The notes beneath the pieces were generated by a model. It saw nothing but the letters and a program-made list of their open reading frames with translations. It searched no databases and was not told where the DNA came from. Shown here in pieces: positions 17,300 to 25,728 of a DNA stretch of 40,650 bases. Position numbers and translations under genes: made by a program. Position 1 is the first letter of the stretch; each line of letters begins with the position of its first letter. The stretch is from assembly GCA_013824615.1 (NCBI GenBank), contig PNOC01000030.1:1-40650 (forward strand), read 5' to 3'. The DNA comes from Thermodesulfovibrio sp. Its GTDB lineage: Bacteria > Nitrospirota > Thermodesulfovibrionia > Thermodesulfovibrionales > UBA6898.

Positions 17300-18108
17300 T
17301 GAAGGTCCCACTGGATGCAGGCACCTCGGGTACCCGCTCCCTGGAGAACCTCAGAGGCAGAAAAGACCCTGAGGCGATCAAGGCGGTTGCCAGAGAGATG
17401 GAGACGCTCTTTGCCCACGAACTCATCAAGGCGATGCGGCAGACGGTGAAGCCTGCGTCAGCGGAATCCGGCTTCGGCAGGGACACCTACCTGAGCATGT
17501 TTGATATGGAGCTTGCCCGGATTCTCTCGGACAGGGGCCTCGGGCTGCAGGATATGATGATCAACAGCATGTCCCGGCAGGTCCAGAATGGCCCGGCAGC
17601 AGTTCCTGCGCAGCAGGAGCAGGGGGCGGCAGGTGCTGAACTTAAAAGAGTTTCAGTTGCGGCGCCGGCTTCTGGAGCCGGAACAACCCCGACAGTTCAG
17701 GTTGCTGCGGAACCAATAACAGAGGCAGCCCTTCCGGTCAACGGTGTTATCAGCTCGAAATACGGTATGAGAAAGCATCCTGTTTACGGGGACTTCCGGT
17801 TTCACCGGGGTTTGGACATAGCGGCACCCCTCGGCAGCGAGATCCATCCAATCGGCAAGGGAACGGTGACTTTCAGCGGTTCAAAGCCCGGTTATGGCAA
17901 TATTGTTATAATAGATCATGGAAACGGCATGATCAGCCAGTATGCTCATAACAAGGTAAATATGGTCAAGGCAGGCGATGTGGTTGACGACAGCACCGTC
18001 ATCGGGAAAGTGGGTAGTGAAGGTATTTCGACCGGCCCGCACCTCCACCTTGAAGTGAAGCAGAATGGCCGGCGGGTTAACCCGCTTACGGTCCTGGCAA
18101 TGAAATGA
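17299..18108 (+). CDS. flgJ: FlgJ-type rod-binding protein fused to an M23 endopeptidase
   Basis: A 269-residue fusion. The N-terminal part (about 25-95) is a FlgJ rod-binding domain: AVAREMETLFAHELIKAMRQ, then GRDTYLSMFDMELARILSDR. A Gln/Ala/Pro-rich linker follows. The C-terminal part (about 148-269) is an M23/LytM zinc peptidase with complete ligands: H169 and D173 (HRGLD) and H248-L-H250 (PHLHLEV). Enterobacterial FlgJ instead carries a glucosaminidase domain. The role, cutting peptidoglycan for rod passage, should be the same but by cleaving peptide cross-links. No Sec signal is seen, as for other FlgJ proteins. It overlaps the flgI stop (TGATG). Confidence 0.92.
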   Translation: MKVPLDAGTSGTRSLENLRGRKDPEAIKAVAREMETLFAHELIKAMRQTVKPASAESGFGRDTYLSMFDMELARILSDRGLGLQDMMINSMSRQVQNGPAAVPAQQEQGAAGAELKRVSVAAPASGAGTTPTVQVAAEPITEAALPVNGVISSKYGMRKHPVYGDFRFHRGLDIAAPLGSEIHPIGKGTVTFSGSKPGYGNIVIIDHGNGMISQYAHNKVNMVKAGDVVDDSTVIGKVGSEGISTGPHLHLEVKQNGRRVNPLTVLAMK

Positions 18109-18120
18109 AGGAAAATTCAT

Positions 18121-18147
18121 TAAAGAATCCTGTGAAAATGCCGATAA
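18121..18147 (+). promoter_or_regulatory. Sigma28 promoter of flgM
   Basis: TAAA at 18121-18124, 15 nt, then GCCGATAA at 18140-18147: a perfect match to the flagellar sigma28 consensus. The start of transcription would be near 18154, leaving a short leader with AAGGAGG before the flgM ATG at 18193. FlgM would thus be made from its own target promoter. Confidence 0.85.
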
Positions 18148-18192
18148 GAGACATAGAGTATCTGATATTGCGTATTTCACAAGGAGGCAAGA

Positions 18193-18486
18193 ATGAAGAT
18201 TCAAGGTAACAGACCGCCCGAAAAGCAGGACATATCCACACAGGTCCAGAATATCGGCAAATCAGCACAGGCGGGTGGCAAGGGGGCTGTCGAGCAGGTG
18301 AGCAAGACAGATCGGGTTGATCTTTCCGGCAAGGCCAGAGAGATGGCTGAGATGAGAAACACCATTGACCGGCTCCCGGAGATCAGGACAGAGAAAGTCC
18401 AGTCGATCGAGAAGGCAGTCAATGACGGAACGTACAAGATTGACTCCCAAAAAATTGCCAACAAGATGATTAATGAACTGATATGA
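18193..18486 (+). CDS. flgM: FlgM anti-sigma28 factor
   Basis: A 97-residue FlgM. The typical motif TDRVDLSGKAREMAEMRNTI and the C-terminal IRTEKVQSIEKAVNDGTYKI plus SQKIANKMINELI match the sigma28-binding half; the N-terminus is polar and disordered. FlgM holds FliA inactive until it is exported through the finished hook-basal body. A strong ribosome site (AAGGAGG) is 7 nt upstream, and a perfect sigma28 promoter precedes it. The 3' end overlaps flgN by 4 bp. Confidence 0.93.
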   Translation: MKIQGNRPPEKQDISTQVQNIGKSAQAGGKGAVEQVSKTDRVDLSGKAREMAEMRNTIDRLPEIRTEKVQSIEKAVNDGTYKIDSQKIANKMINELI

Positions 18487-18923
18487 AACCTGTTGAGGCG
18501 ATAACGAGCATCCTGACCGAGCAGATCAGCAGCTGCAAGGTGCTGCTTGGTATTCTGCAGCGTGAACGGAGTTGCCTGGTCGACCTCAACGCAGACAGTT
18601 TCGAGGAACTCTCAAAGGAGAAGGACACGATTATGCTCAGGATGAGACTGCTCGAGGAAGAGCGCATCAGGCTGGTCAGAAAGTTTTTCGAGAAGGAGCT
18701 GACTCTGAAAGAGATCAGCGCCCTTACCGGGGACACCTCCCTTCTGGATATCAGGTCGACCCTTCTGTCTCTAGCCCAGAGCGTGGAGGAGCTGAACCAG
18801 TTCAACCGGCTGCTTATAGACCGGTCACTCAGCTATATACGGAGCACCGTCAACTTTTTCAATTACCACGAAATAAATCAGGGTGGCAGCAGTAAAGGCA
18901 CCCTTCTGTCCGCGGAGATGTAA
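18483..18923 (+). CDS. flgN: FlgN export chaperone for FlgK/FlgL
   Basis: A 146-residue all-helical protein: IRTSI-like N-terminus (AITSILTEQISSCKVLLGIL), ERSCLVDLNADSFEELSKEK, and LSLAQSVEELNQFNRLLIDR then SLSYIRSTVNFF at the end. This is the FlgN helical-bundle pattern. FlgN escorts the hook-filament junction proteins FlgK and FlgL, whose genes follow directly. It overlaps flgM (ATGA) and is immediately followed by the flgK ATG. Confidence 0.9.
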   Translation: MKPVEAITSILTEQISSCKVLLGILQRERSCLVDLNADSFEELSKEKDTIMLRMRLLEEERIRLVRKFFEKELTLKEISALTGDTSLLDIRSTLLSLAQSVEELNQFNRLLIDRSLSYIRSTVNFFNYHEINQGGSSKGTLLSAEM

Positions 18924-20546
18924 ATGTCATTGCTCGGCCTTTTCGAAATAGGCAGATCTGCGATAGGCGCTAGTCAGACAGCCATCAATACCACCAGCCA
19001 TAACATTGCGAATGTAAACACCCCTGGCTATAACCGGCAGGAGGTGGTTCTCAGTATTGCAAGCCCGGTTGCCCTGGGCAGCAGCAGCTATCTTGGCCGC
19101 GGCGTCTCAGTCCAGGCGATCAGGTCGAGCTATAACCAGTTTCTGCAGGCACAGCTTGTGGGACAGCAGCAGGTCAGCGGCAGATCCACGGTATTGAGCC
19201 AGTCTCTGAGCCAGGTTGAGCAGGTTTTCAATGAGGTCCAGGGCATGGGGCTCGGCAGCTATCTTACCGACTATTTCAATTCCTGGAACGATGTGGCCAT
19301 GAGTCCGGACAGCCAGCCTCAGAGGACCCTGCTTCTCCAGAAGGCGACGTCCCTTGTCCAGGTGGCCGGGCAGGTCGAAACCGGCATCAAGGATAGCCTG
19401 ACCGTAATTGACAAGTCAATCGGGGATGTAGTCTCACGCGTCAACACCCTGGCGACAAATATTGCGAAGCTGAATGGCAGTATTCTTCAGGCCGAAGGAG
19501 GCTCGAACTCTGCCAGTGCAAATGACCTCAGGAACCAGCGGGATGTCCTGCTGACCCAGCTTGCAGACCTGACCGAGTACACATCCTATGTCAATACCGA
19601 CGGCACGGTCGGGGTCAACATCGGCATGCGGAATCTTGTCAACAGAGACCAGACGAATACGCTGAAGAACGTTATGAATAACGACGGCAATCAGGATATC
19701 TATCTCGATGATGTGAAAATTACTTCCAACATCACCAAGGGCCAGTTGGGCGGTCTTCTTGCCGTTAACAGCAGCATACAGTCGGGCCCGCTCCTCAGCC
19801 TCAGAAGGCTGATAGCCTCAATTACCCAGGAGGTGAATCTCCAGCACAGGGCCGGCTTTGACCTCAACAGCGCGGCCGGGGGTGATTTTTTTAACAATCT
19901 CCAGCTTAATGTGAAGAATGTCTCTGCCGGGCTGAGTATAACCCTGCCTGCGGACATATCCACCATGGCTCTCAACGACTACAAGATACAGTTTGACGGC
20001 ACCGGGGCCAACTATTCAATTATCAATATGCAGACCGGTGCTGCAACCGCACCAGCTGCCTATGTGTCCGGCAACCCGATCAGTTTTGGCGGCATAACCG
20101 TGACGGTTACCGGGGTGGCAGCAGCTAACGATTCAATCACGGTAAGTCCGCTTACTGATGCAATAAAGAATTTCAGCGTGGCCATCACGGATTCCAATGA
20201 GGTCGCAGCCTCCTCGGTCGCTGCTGAAGTTCCCGGAAACAATTCAAATGCCCTGCTTATGGCCGGCATGTCAGAGTTCTCCGTGGCCAACCTCGGCGCC
20301 ACGACTTTTTCTGAGTATTACGGAGGGATCGTATCTCTTGCCGGCACCATGAGCGCTGCAGCAGCTGACAGTCTCAGGTTTGATAACGCTATCCTTGCCG
20401 ACGTGCAGAATAAAAGAGAGGCCGCCTCCGGAGTTTCCCTCGATGAAGAGGCTGCCAACCTGATCCGGTTCCAGCGTTCGTTCGAGGCAGGTGCCAGGAT
20501 GATCAGCACGGCGGATGAACTTATGCAGACGATCCTGAATATGTAG
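18924..20546 (+). CDS. flgK: FlgK hook-filament junction protein 1
   Basis: A 540-residue hook-associated protein. The N-terminus (SLLGLFEIGRSAIGASQTAI, then NTTSHNIANVNTPGYNRQ) and the C-terminus (DEEAANLIRFQRSFEAGARM, then ISTADELMQTILNM) are classic FlgK. The middle (SGLSITL...VSGNPISFGGITVTVTG) is the variable surface region. It is exported with FlgN and joins hook to filament with FlgL. The ATG directly follows the flgN stop without a spacer. Confidence 0.96.
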   Translation: MSLLGLFEIGRSAIGASQTAINTTSHNIANVNTPGYNRQEVVLSIASPVALGSSSYLGRGVSVQAIRSSYNQFLQAQLVGQQQVSGRSTVLSQSLSQVEQVFNEVQGMGLGSYLTDYFNSWNDVAMSPDSQPQRTLLLQKATSLVQVAGQVETGIKDSLTVIDKSIGDVVSRVNTLATNIAKLNGSILQAEGGSNSASANDLRNQRDVLLTQLADLTEYTSYVNTDGTVGVNIGMRNLVNRDQTNTLKNVMNNDGNQDIYLDDVKITSNITKGQLGGLLAVNSSIQSGPLLSLRRLIASITQEVNLQHRAGFDLNSAAGGDFFNNLQLNVKNVSAGLSITLPADISTMALNDYKIQFDGTGANYSIINMQTGAATAPAAYVSGNPISFGGITVTVTGVAAANDSITVSPLTDAIKNFSVAITDSNEVAASSVAAEVPGNNSNALLMAGMSEFSVANLGATTFSEYYGGIVSLAGTMSAAAADSLRFDNAILADVQNKREAASGVSLDEEAANLIRFQRSFEAGARMISTADELMQTILNM

Positions 20547-20564
20547 GCAGAAAGGAATATTGCC

Positions 20565-21662
20565 ATGAGAGTGACCGAACAGATGCAGTCCAACATGATC
20601 AGGCTATCCCTGCAGAATTCTGTTGATGAACTCGCGAGAAGTAATAACCAGTTGATGTCCGGGAAAAAGGCGGAAAAGCCTTCTGATGACGTGCTGGGTA
20701 CAGTTCTGGCTATGGACTATAGAGTCAGTCTTAGTGCGATTGAGCAGTTCAAGAGCAACATAGATCTCGCCAATGTTCAGATCTCTTTTTCTACGACGAC
20801 CATCGAATCGGTAAGTGAGACACTCACCTCACTGTACGGCTTGGTCAGAACAGGATCGAATACCCTGACCACCGACCAGAAGATCTCATATTCACAACAG
20901 GCTGAGCAGTGGAGAGATATGCTTCTGGATTTTTCTAACAACAAGCTCGGAGGAAAATACATTTTTTCCGGGTATCAGACAGGACAGCCTGCGTTCGCTG
21001 CGAATCCGGCAGCCCCAGCCCTTCCTCTAACATATGATTATAACGGTGATAATGGCAGTTTTAGGATTCCAATAGATAAGGGCGTGACTGTACCGGTCAA
21101 TATCCAGGGGAGCAGGGCCTTCAGTCCTTCCCTCCCGGCGAATCTTCCCACAGCATTGGGAGACGGCACCGTGATCAGCTATGCAAGTGTTCCTGATGTG
21201 TCGGGAAACGGGGTAAACAATACGACAATAACCATAGGTAATTTTCCTGCGGATCCGGGGTCTGATCAGTTTACTGCTTCAAACTATATGGAGATGGCTA
21301 ATATCCTTAGTTTTGCCTGGAAAGGCCAGAATGTTGACGGTACTGCGCTTGGTCCCGATGCAGCCACGAGCGAGACCATGGGTCTCCATCGGGTCCAGGC
21401 CCTTGCTCCGATCTTTTCGAATGTGTCGGCGCATATGCAGCAGATCGTGACTGACCTGAGCCTGCGCAAGGTGAAGCTCGACGATGAGGTGAAGCGCCTG
21501 ACCAGCGTTGACATCAATTTCAGGACAGCCTTGTCAAAGGTTGAAGACGCCGACATCAATCAGGTAGCCGTTGATATCAAGACTGCACAGGTCGCCCTCG
21601 ATGCAATAAGGACGACTGCTGCAAAGATCCTCTCTCAGTCCATCTTCGATTTCCTGCGGTAA
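20565..21662 (+). CDS. flgL: FlgL hook-filament junction protein 3
   Basis: A 365-residue flagellin-like junction protein. N-terminal MRVTEQMQSNMIRLSLQNSV, then DELARSNNQLMSGKKAEKPS DD-type motif, and GGKYIFSGYQTGQPAF near residue 127 are FlgL hallmarks. The C-terminal helix (TALSKVEDADINQVAVDIKT then AQVALDAIRTTAAKILSQSI) is flagellin-like. It completes the hook-filament junction next to FlgK. An AAAGGA ribosome site lies 8 nt before the ATG. Confidence 0.94.
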   Translation: MRVTEQMQSNMIRLSLQNSVDELARSNNQLMSGKKAEKPSDDVLGTVLAMDYRVSLSAIEQFKSNIDLANVQISFSTTTIESVSETLTSLYGLVRTGSNTLTTDQKISYSQQAEQWRDMLLDFSNNKLGGKYIFSGYQTGQPAFAANPAAPALPLTYDYNGDNGSFRIPIDKGVTVPVNIQGSRAFSPSLPANLPTALGDGTVISYASVPDVSGNGVNNTTITIGNFPADPGSDQFTASNYMEMANILSFAWKGQNVDGTALGPDAATSETMGLHRVQALAPIFSNVSAHMQQIVTDLSLRKVKLDDEVKRLTSVDINFRTALSKVEDADINQVAVDIKTAQVALDAIRTTAAKILSQSIFDFLR

Positions 21663-21745
21663 GGTGCCTCGTGTCAGTGCCTCATGTCAGCGCGTCGCAT
21701 CAGTCGGCGGTCCCCGTGCTGATACAGGCTGACATTTTTTGAGCC

Positions 21746-23086
21746 ATGCAGATTCCGGTAATTGTCACCAATGATAACATTTACTCTTTCTACCGCTCGT
21801 TCGGCAAGGCCCTCCAGTTCTCTGTTGGTGATATAGTCAAGGCAGAGGTCATCAAGGCTATGGCCTCGGGCACCGTCTCCCTCAGGATAACAACGGGTGA
21901 CGGCGAAACCGGACTGATTGCCGCACGCACCAGTCTGCCGCTTACGGCCGGCTCACAGGTAATGCTGAAGGTTGCCGGCGGAGAAGGAGAAATCAGGCTC
22001 CAGCTGGTCGGCACTGCCTCAGAGGGCTCACTCATCAATAACCAGCCGCCTCACGAAAATATTCCGGCAAAGCTCATCAGTATGCTCTCGGGTCTGGCGA
22101 ACGCTAAAATAAAGAATGAGGACCTTCTGGTCCTGCAGCAGGCCTTTGCAAAGATTCCGGGTGCGATTAAGACGGCCTTTCCTGAATTCAGGGCTTTGGA
22201 AGATCTGATGCCCCAGATAGCTAAGGTCAACCCCGAGCTTCTGCAGAAATCAGTGGAGGGTTCAGGTGTTCTTTTTGAGACGAAGCTGAAGCTCGTCAGT
22301 CAGGATATGCTGCAGCAATCGGAAGGGGGAAGTGGTCCCGGGTTTGTGGTCGAAGGGGATGAAGACCAGATAAAGTTGCTGCGGCAGGTCATAAGCGACG
22401 AAACGGTGTTAAAGGCTGTTAAGGCATCCGGCACGACCGAGGCGGATCTTGCAGCGACAGTCGACAAAGTGATCCGGAACGTGATGGACCCCTCCGGCAA
22501 GGTCTCTGGCCAGTCTCTGCACGCAGGGGGACCTGAACTGGCTGCTGCAAATAATAAGCTGCTTTTTACCCCGGAGACGGACCAGAAGGCGCTGCTGCTC
22601 AAACTTGGAGATCTGCTCAGGGACGGGGATGTTGTCTCCTCATTGAAGGCTGCCGGTGTGAATGCCCCTGAGGTTTCAGGCGTGGTCGACCGCATGCTGA
22701 AGAATATCGAATTTTTTCAGTTGAGTTCAAAAGTCAATGATGTCCTTTATACCTTCCTTCCGGTGACCTGGCAGGAGATGCGGGACGGAGAAATAACTTT
22801 TAAACAAGAGGCCCGCTCAGGCAGCAGAGCCTTTACCTGCGATATCAGTCTTGACCTGATTACTCTGGGCAGGCTGTCGGTCTCGATAACACTATTTGAA
22901 GGATCATATCATGTTACTTTTTATGCTGAGGATACAGGGACCCGTTCATTGATTGAGGCTGAAAAGAGCCAGCTTGAACAAGGTTTTTCCGAGGGTGGCC
23001 TGCCGCTGAGGGTGGTCAGCGTAGCAGCAAAACGCGGTGCCAGCTTTGGGGCGACCGACAAGAAGGGACTGGATATAAAGGTCTGA
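21746..23086 (+). CDS. FliK-like hook-length control protein
   Basis: A 446-residue protein. The C-terminal part (about 325-430: LYTFLPVTWQEMRDGEITFK, LDLITLGRLSVSITLFEGSY and EKSQLEQGFSEGGLPLRVVS) matches the FliK C-terminal domain that contacts FlhB. The N-terminal 90 residues form a beta-rich segment (FSVGDIVKAEVIKAMASGTV) seen in some FliK relatives. The middle is helical. It is followed 2 bp later by an FlhB-like gene, which fits a partnership in the substrate switch. Whether another fliK exists elsewhere in the genome is unknown, so I leave the symbol blank. Confidence 0.82.
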   Translation: MQIPVIVTNDNIYSFYRSFGKALQFSVGDIVKAEVIKAMASGTVSLRITTGDGETGLIAARTSLPLTAGSQVMLKVAGGEGEIRLQLVGTASEGSLINNQPPHENIPAKLISMLSGLANAKIKNEDLLVLQQAFAKIPGAIKTAFPEFRALEDLMPQIAKVNPELLQKSVEGSGVLFETKLKLVSQDMLQQSEGGSGPGFVVEGDEDQIKLLRQVISDETVLKAVKASGTTEADLAATVDKVIRNVMDPSGKVSGQSLHAGGPELAAANNKLLFTPETDQKALLLKLGDLLRDGDVVSSLKAAGVNAPEVSGVVDRMLKNIEFFQLSSKVNDVLYTFLPVTWQEMRDGEITFKQEARSGSRAFTCDISLDLITLGRLSVSITLFEGSYHVTFYAEDTGTRSLIEAEKSQLEQGFSEGGLPLRVVSVAAKRGASFGATDKKGLDIKV

Positions 23087-23088
23087 AT

Positions 23089-23358
23089 ATGGCAGAGATA
23101 CGAAAAAAAGCAGCAGCCCTTAAGTATACCCACGGTGAAGACAAGGCACCCCAACTTCTGGCCAAGGGCAGCGGGGCCATGGCCGACAGGATTATTCAGG
23201 TAGCGCAAGCGCACGGTATTCATATAAAAGAAGACCGGGCGCTTATCGAGGTGCTTTCCTCCCTCGACCTTTACCAGGAGATTCCTCCGGAGTTATACAG
23301 GGCTGTAGCCGAAATACTCGTATTTGTTTATAAGCTGAATAAAAAAGCCGGAAACTGA
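23089..23358 (+). CDS. FlhB C-terminal homologue (FlhX-type)
   Basis: An 89-residue protein equal to the cytoplasmic C-terminal domain of FlhB. AALKYTHGEDKAPQLLAKGS, HGIHIKEDRALIEVLSSLDL and YQEIPPELYRAVAEILVFVY correspond to the part of FlhB after its NPTH self-cleavage site; the NPTH itself and the membrane part are absent. Such free-standing FlhX proteins can partly stand in for the cleaved FlhB fragment. It is co-transcribed with the fliK-like gene (start 2 bp after its stop). Confidence 0.9.
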   Translation: MAEIRKKAAALKYTHGEDKAPQLLAKGSGAMADRIIQVAQAHGIHIKEDRALIEVLSSLDLYQEIPPELYRAVAEILVFVYKLNKKAGN

Positions 23359-23439
23359 AAATCAGTCAAGTTTTTCGGGGGAGTCTCAGATTGCTGCATG
23401 TTCCAGCGTAAGATTCTTCCATTAAACCGCGAGGTATGC

Positions 23440-23461
23440 TAAAATTATGATTAGGTATACC
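23440..23461 (+). promoter_or_regulatory. Likely vapBC promoter -10 and operator
   Basis: TAAAAT at 23440-23445 could be a -10 with a weak -35 (TTCCAT at 23417-23422, 17-nt spacer). The perfect palindrome GGTATACC at 23454-23461, with a second GGTAT at 23433-23437, lies just before the ribosome site. This is a plausible binding site for the AbrB-type antitoxin. Confidence 0.45.
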
Positions 23462-23475
23462 AAAGGAGGTCTTCT

Positions 23476-23697
23476 ATGTCGAGAGTAACTGCTAAATATC
23501 AGATCACGATTCCTCTGAAGGTGCGAAATGAACTCGGTATTATCCCTGGTGCTGAAGTGGACATATCAAAAGAAGGCAATAAGTATATCCTTGTTCTAAA
23601 CCCGGTCGAGGAGATTAAGAGCAAGTGGAGGGGCCGTTTTAAAAGCAGCAGTTCTTCCGATCAATATCTGGATGATATCAGAGGCCCGATTGAATGA
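23476..23697 (+). CDS. vapB: AbrB-family antitoxin (VapB type)
   Basis: A 73-residue antitoxin with an N-terminal SpoVT/AbrB swapped-hairpin DNA-binding domain (SRVTAKYQITIPLKVRNELG then IIPGAEVDISKEGNKYIL). The C-terminal tail would wrap the toxin. An excellent AAAGGAGG ribosome site precedes the ATG at 23476. It overlaps the PIN toxin gene by 4 bp, the usual toxin-antitoxin arrangement. Confidence 0.9.
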   Translation: MSRVTAKYQITIPLKVRNELGIIPGAEVDISKEGNKYILVLNPVEEIKSKWRGRFKSSSSSDQYLDDIRGPIE

Positions 23698-24146
23698 GGG
23701 TATGCATTGATACAACTGTGTTGATAGACATACTGAGGGATGAGTTCCCGGACTCCCAACAGTTACTGTATACCGCCCTTGAAAGGCATGAGGTACTTAT
23801 CTCCCCAGTGCTTGTTGTTGCAGAACTTATGCCTCAGTTTTCTGGTGATATGCCGTTGCTGCATTCCTTTCTTGAGGACCACCAGATAATTACTGAACCC
23901 CTCGATGTTCAGTCAGTGACCATAGCCGGGATTAGATGGATGAACTATCTAAAGAGAAAGTCAAAAGTTATATGCCATGAGTGCGGAGCGGTTATTGACA
24001 GGAAAGAATACGTCCTTGCTGACTTCTATATTGGTGGATTTGCCTTGAACAGATGTGATGCAATTATTACGAGGGACAGGGGCGTGTATAAAAAATACTA
24101 CCCGGACCTGAAAACCTATGAGCAAATTGCAAAATCTGCGCAGTGA
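23694..24146 (+). CDS. vapC: PIN-domain toxin (VapC type) with a CxxC insertion
   Basis: A 150-residue PIN ribonuclease. The acidic active-site residues D6 (CIDTTVLID), E44 (VVAELMP), D110 (LADFYIGGFAL) and D128 (IITRDRGVY) are present. It probably cleaves RNA when the antitoxin is lost. A CHECG knuckle at residues 94-98, before D110, is an insertion found only in some PIN subfamilies; with C121 it might bind metal. It ends 87 bp before the convergent end of the TPR gene; that short gap shows no clear terminator. Confidence 0.9.
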   Translation: MRVCIDTTVLIDILRDEFPDSQQLLYTALERHEVLISPVLVVAELMPQFSGDMPLLHSFLEDHQIITEPLDVQSVTIAGIRWMNYLKRKSKVICHECGAVIDRKEYVLADFYIGGFALNRCDAIITRDRGVYKKYYPDLKTYEQIAKSAQ

Positions 24147-24233
24147 ATATGGTTCCCTCTTGTTCTTCTTGGCTATAACAGTTCTTGACAAGGAGGCAGA
24201 AAAGTTGTTTAAACACTGAGAAACAGAAATTTT

Positions 24234-25439
24234 TTACACTATCTTCGAAAATCCGCTGTATTCGTCGGCCGTGGGATCCATGGTTTTGCCATAGGCGTCT
24301 ATGCCCGAAAATTTAAAGGCAATATGCGACGGATCGATCGTTCCGTCGCCTGTTTCGTTCTGGGAAATGCTGAAGGTAACCACTGCTGTCATGTTATTAG
24401 AGTCATAAACCACACTCGACGGCAGTACCGGTAACGACACTTCAGTAGATGGAAGGGCCATGCCGAAGTTGTACTCAGTGCCATATCCTCCACCTGCCTG
24501 CCTTCCGATCTGCCAGTTGGCAATATTTTCAACAGAAAGAGAGTCCATTTCCTTGTTAAAGATAAAGTTCATGACAAAGCTCTGTTGTGCATCAGCTTCA
24601 GACAAAGAGGAGCTGAGGGCTGAAACTTCAGTTCCCGGTCCTGAGAAATTATCGAATCCAGCGGGGCTGGCTGCAAAAAATAATTTAGGCTTGGCTACCT
24701 TGTACGTATAGTTTTCAAGGTCCGAGGACAGGGACGAATTCATCTTTTGCAATTCGTCCACCTGCTCTTGTATCTTGTCAGTATTTCCGAGGTCGGCATA
24801 GGTATATCCGAGTTTAAGATAGGCGTCAGGAAAATCCTTATTTGTTGCAATTGCTTTTTCAAAGTGGCCTGCAGCCTCGCTCAAGGCACCGCGACCTCTT
24901 GCAACCTCACCCAGACCGAAGTATCCACTAGGGTCTTTCGGGGATAACTGGATGAGTTTGTTGAATTGCTGTTCAGCGGCATCCAGGCGGTTTGTTTCAA
25001 GATAAACCTGACCAAGAGAATACCGGTTCAGCGGTGTCGTCGGACTGATACTGACGGCCTTGGTATACTCTTTCTCTGCATCTCCAAGCTGGCCCTGGAC
25101 CATGTATATATCTCCAAGCTTTACATGGAAGTCATCACGGTTCGGGAAAAGTTTGATCGCATTTTGATAGGTCTTTATCGCTTCATTGCCTTTATTCTGT
25201 TTTTGATAGGCGTCAGCCATATACGTTAAGGCATCTGCTGCATTATCAGAATAGGGCGAAAAAGCAACAGCCTTCCCGAATTCCTGGACAGCTCTGTCGT
25301 AATTCCCGGCAATGAACGAGTCAATTCCGCGCGAAAGAGAGCTTTTCGAAAGAGAATCGAATTGATCCTGACTGGAGGTCGTTGCAGCGAAAAAGCTGTC
25401 GACCGTTGATGCCTGTGATATGCCTAGGTTGTAGTTCAC
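24234..25439 (-). CDS. TPR protein with C-terminal Ig-like domain, late flagellar gene
   Basis: A 401-residue protein. Residues about 36-235 hold five to six TPR repeats (NAADALTYMADAYQKQNKGN, EAIKTYQNAIKLFPNRDDFH, LGQVYLETNRLDAAEQQFNK, and so on). Residues about 285-400 look like a bacterial Ig-like (SbsA/Big_5) domain: FIFNKEMDSLSVENIANWQI ... DSNNMTAVVTFSI ... GIDAYGKTMDP. There is no Sec signal peptide or membrane segment. The start is GTG with AAAGGA 8 nt before it. A sigma28-type promoter precedes it, so it is expressed with flagellin. Ig-like domains of this kind act outside the cell, hence export by the flagellar apparatus is a reasonable inference. An intracellular glycosylation adaptor is the alternative. 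Confidence 0.8.
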   Translation of the reverse strand: MNYNLGISQASTVDSFFAATTSSQDQFDSLSKSSLSRGIDSFIAGNYDRAVQEFGKAVAFSPYSDNAADALTYMADAYQKQNKGNEAIKTYQNAIKLFPNRDDFHVKLGDIYMVQGQLGDAEKEYTKAVSISPTTPLNRYSLGQVYLETNRLDAAEQQFNKLIQLSPKDPSGYFGLGEVARGRGALSEAAGHFEKAIATNKDFPDAYLKLGYTYADLGNTDKIQEQVDELQKMNSSLSSDLENYTYKVAKPKLFFAASPAGFDNFSGPGTEVSALSSSLSEADAQQSFVMNFIFNKEMDSLSVENIANWQIGRQAGGGYGTEYNFGMALPSTEVSLPVLPSSVVYDSNNMTAVVTFSISQNETGDGTIDPSHIAFKFSGIDAYGKTMDPTADEYSGFSKIV

Positions 25440-25467
25440 TGAATTGGTCCTTTTATCCTCTAATTAT

Positions 25468-25495
25468 TTATCGGGTAACTGCTGCAAAAACTTTA
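25468..25495 (-). promoter_or_regulatory. Sigma28-type promoter of the TPR/Ig gene
   Basis: On the minus strand TAAAGTTT (-35, 25495 to 25488) is followed after 12 nt by CCCGATAA (-10, 25475 to 25468), that is TAAA-N16-CCCGATAA. The -35 octamer is perfect and the -10 matches in seven of eight bases. The -10 ends 28 nt before the GTG start, leaving room for the AAAGGA site. Confidence 0.7.
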
Positions 25496-25712
25496 ACTGC
25501 AGGGGAGCTTGGCTGTGATAAAATACGCGCAAATAAAGAGAGCGTTGTATTCAAGTTTTAACTTGTATAGGGCAGCGACAGTTTTGTTTGCACTATAATG
25601 CAATTTGGTCATTTCACACATTCGTCATGATATTGACGCGAAGGGCAATTTAGTTGTGAGAGTTATTAAGCGGTGATATTAGTTATTGAATTTAGTGGGT
25701 ATTATTTAAGTT

Positions 25713-25728
25713 AGGCATTGATTTTGCT
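25713..25728 (+). promoter_or_regulatory. Possible sigma54-type promoter of the glycosyltransferase gene
   Basis: AGGCATT-GATT-TTGCT keeps the invariant GG and GC exactly 10 nt apart and a good -12 box, but the -24 box differs from TGGCACG at three positions. Transcription would start near 25739, about 80 nt before the ATG at 25818. Confidence 0.4.

Noticed and set aside
23355-23386. Possible terminator after flhX (ACTGA-AAA-TCAGT then TTTTT).
   Set aside because: The stem is only five A/T-rich pairs, overlaps the stop codon and the T-run is displaced by a CAAG; too weak to call.
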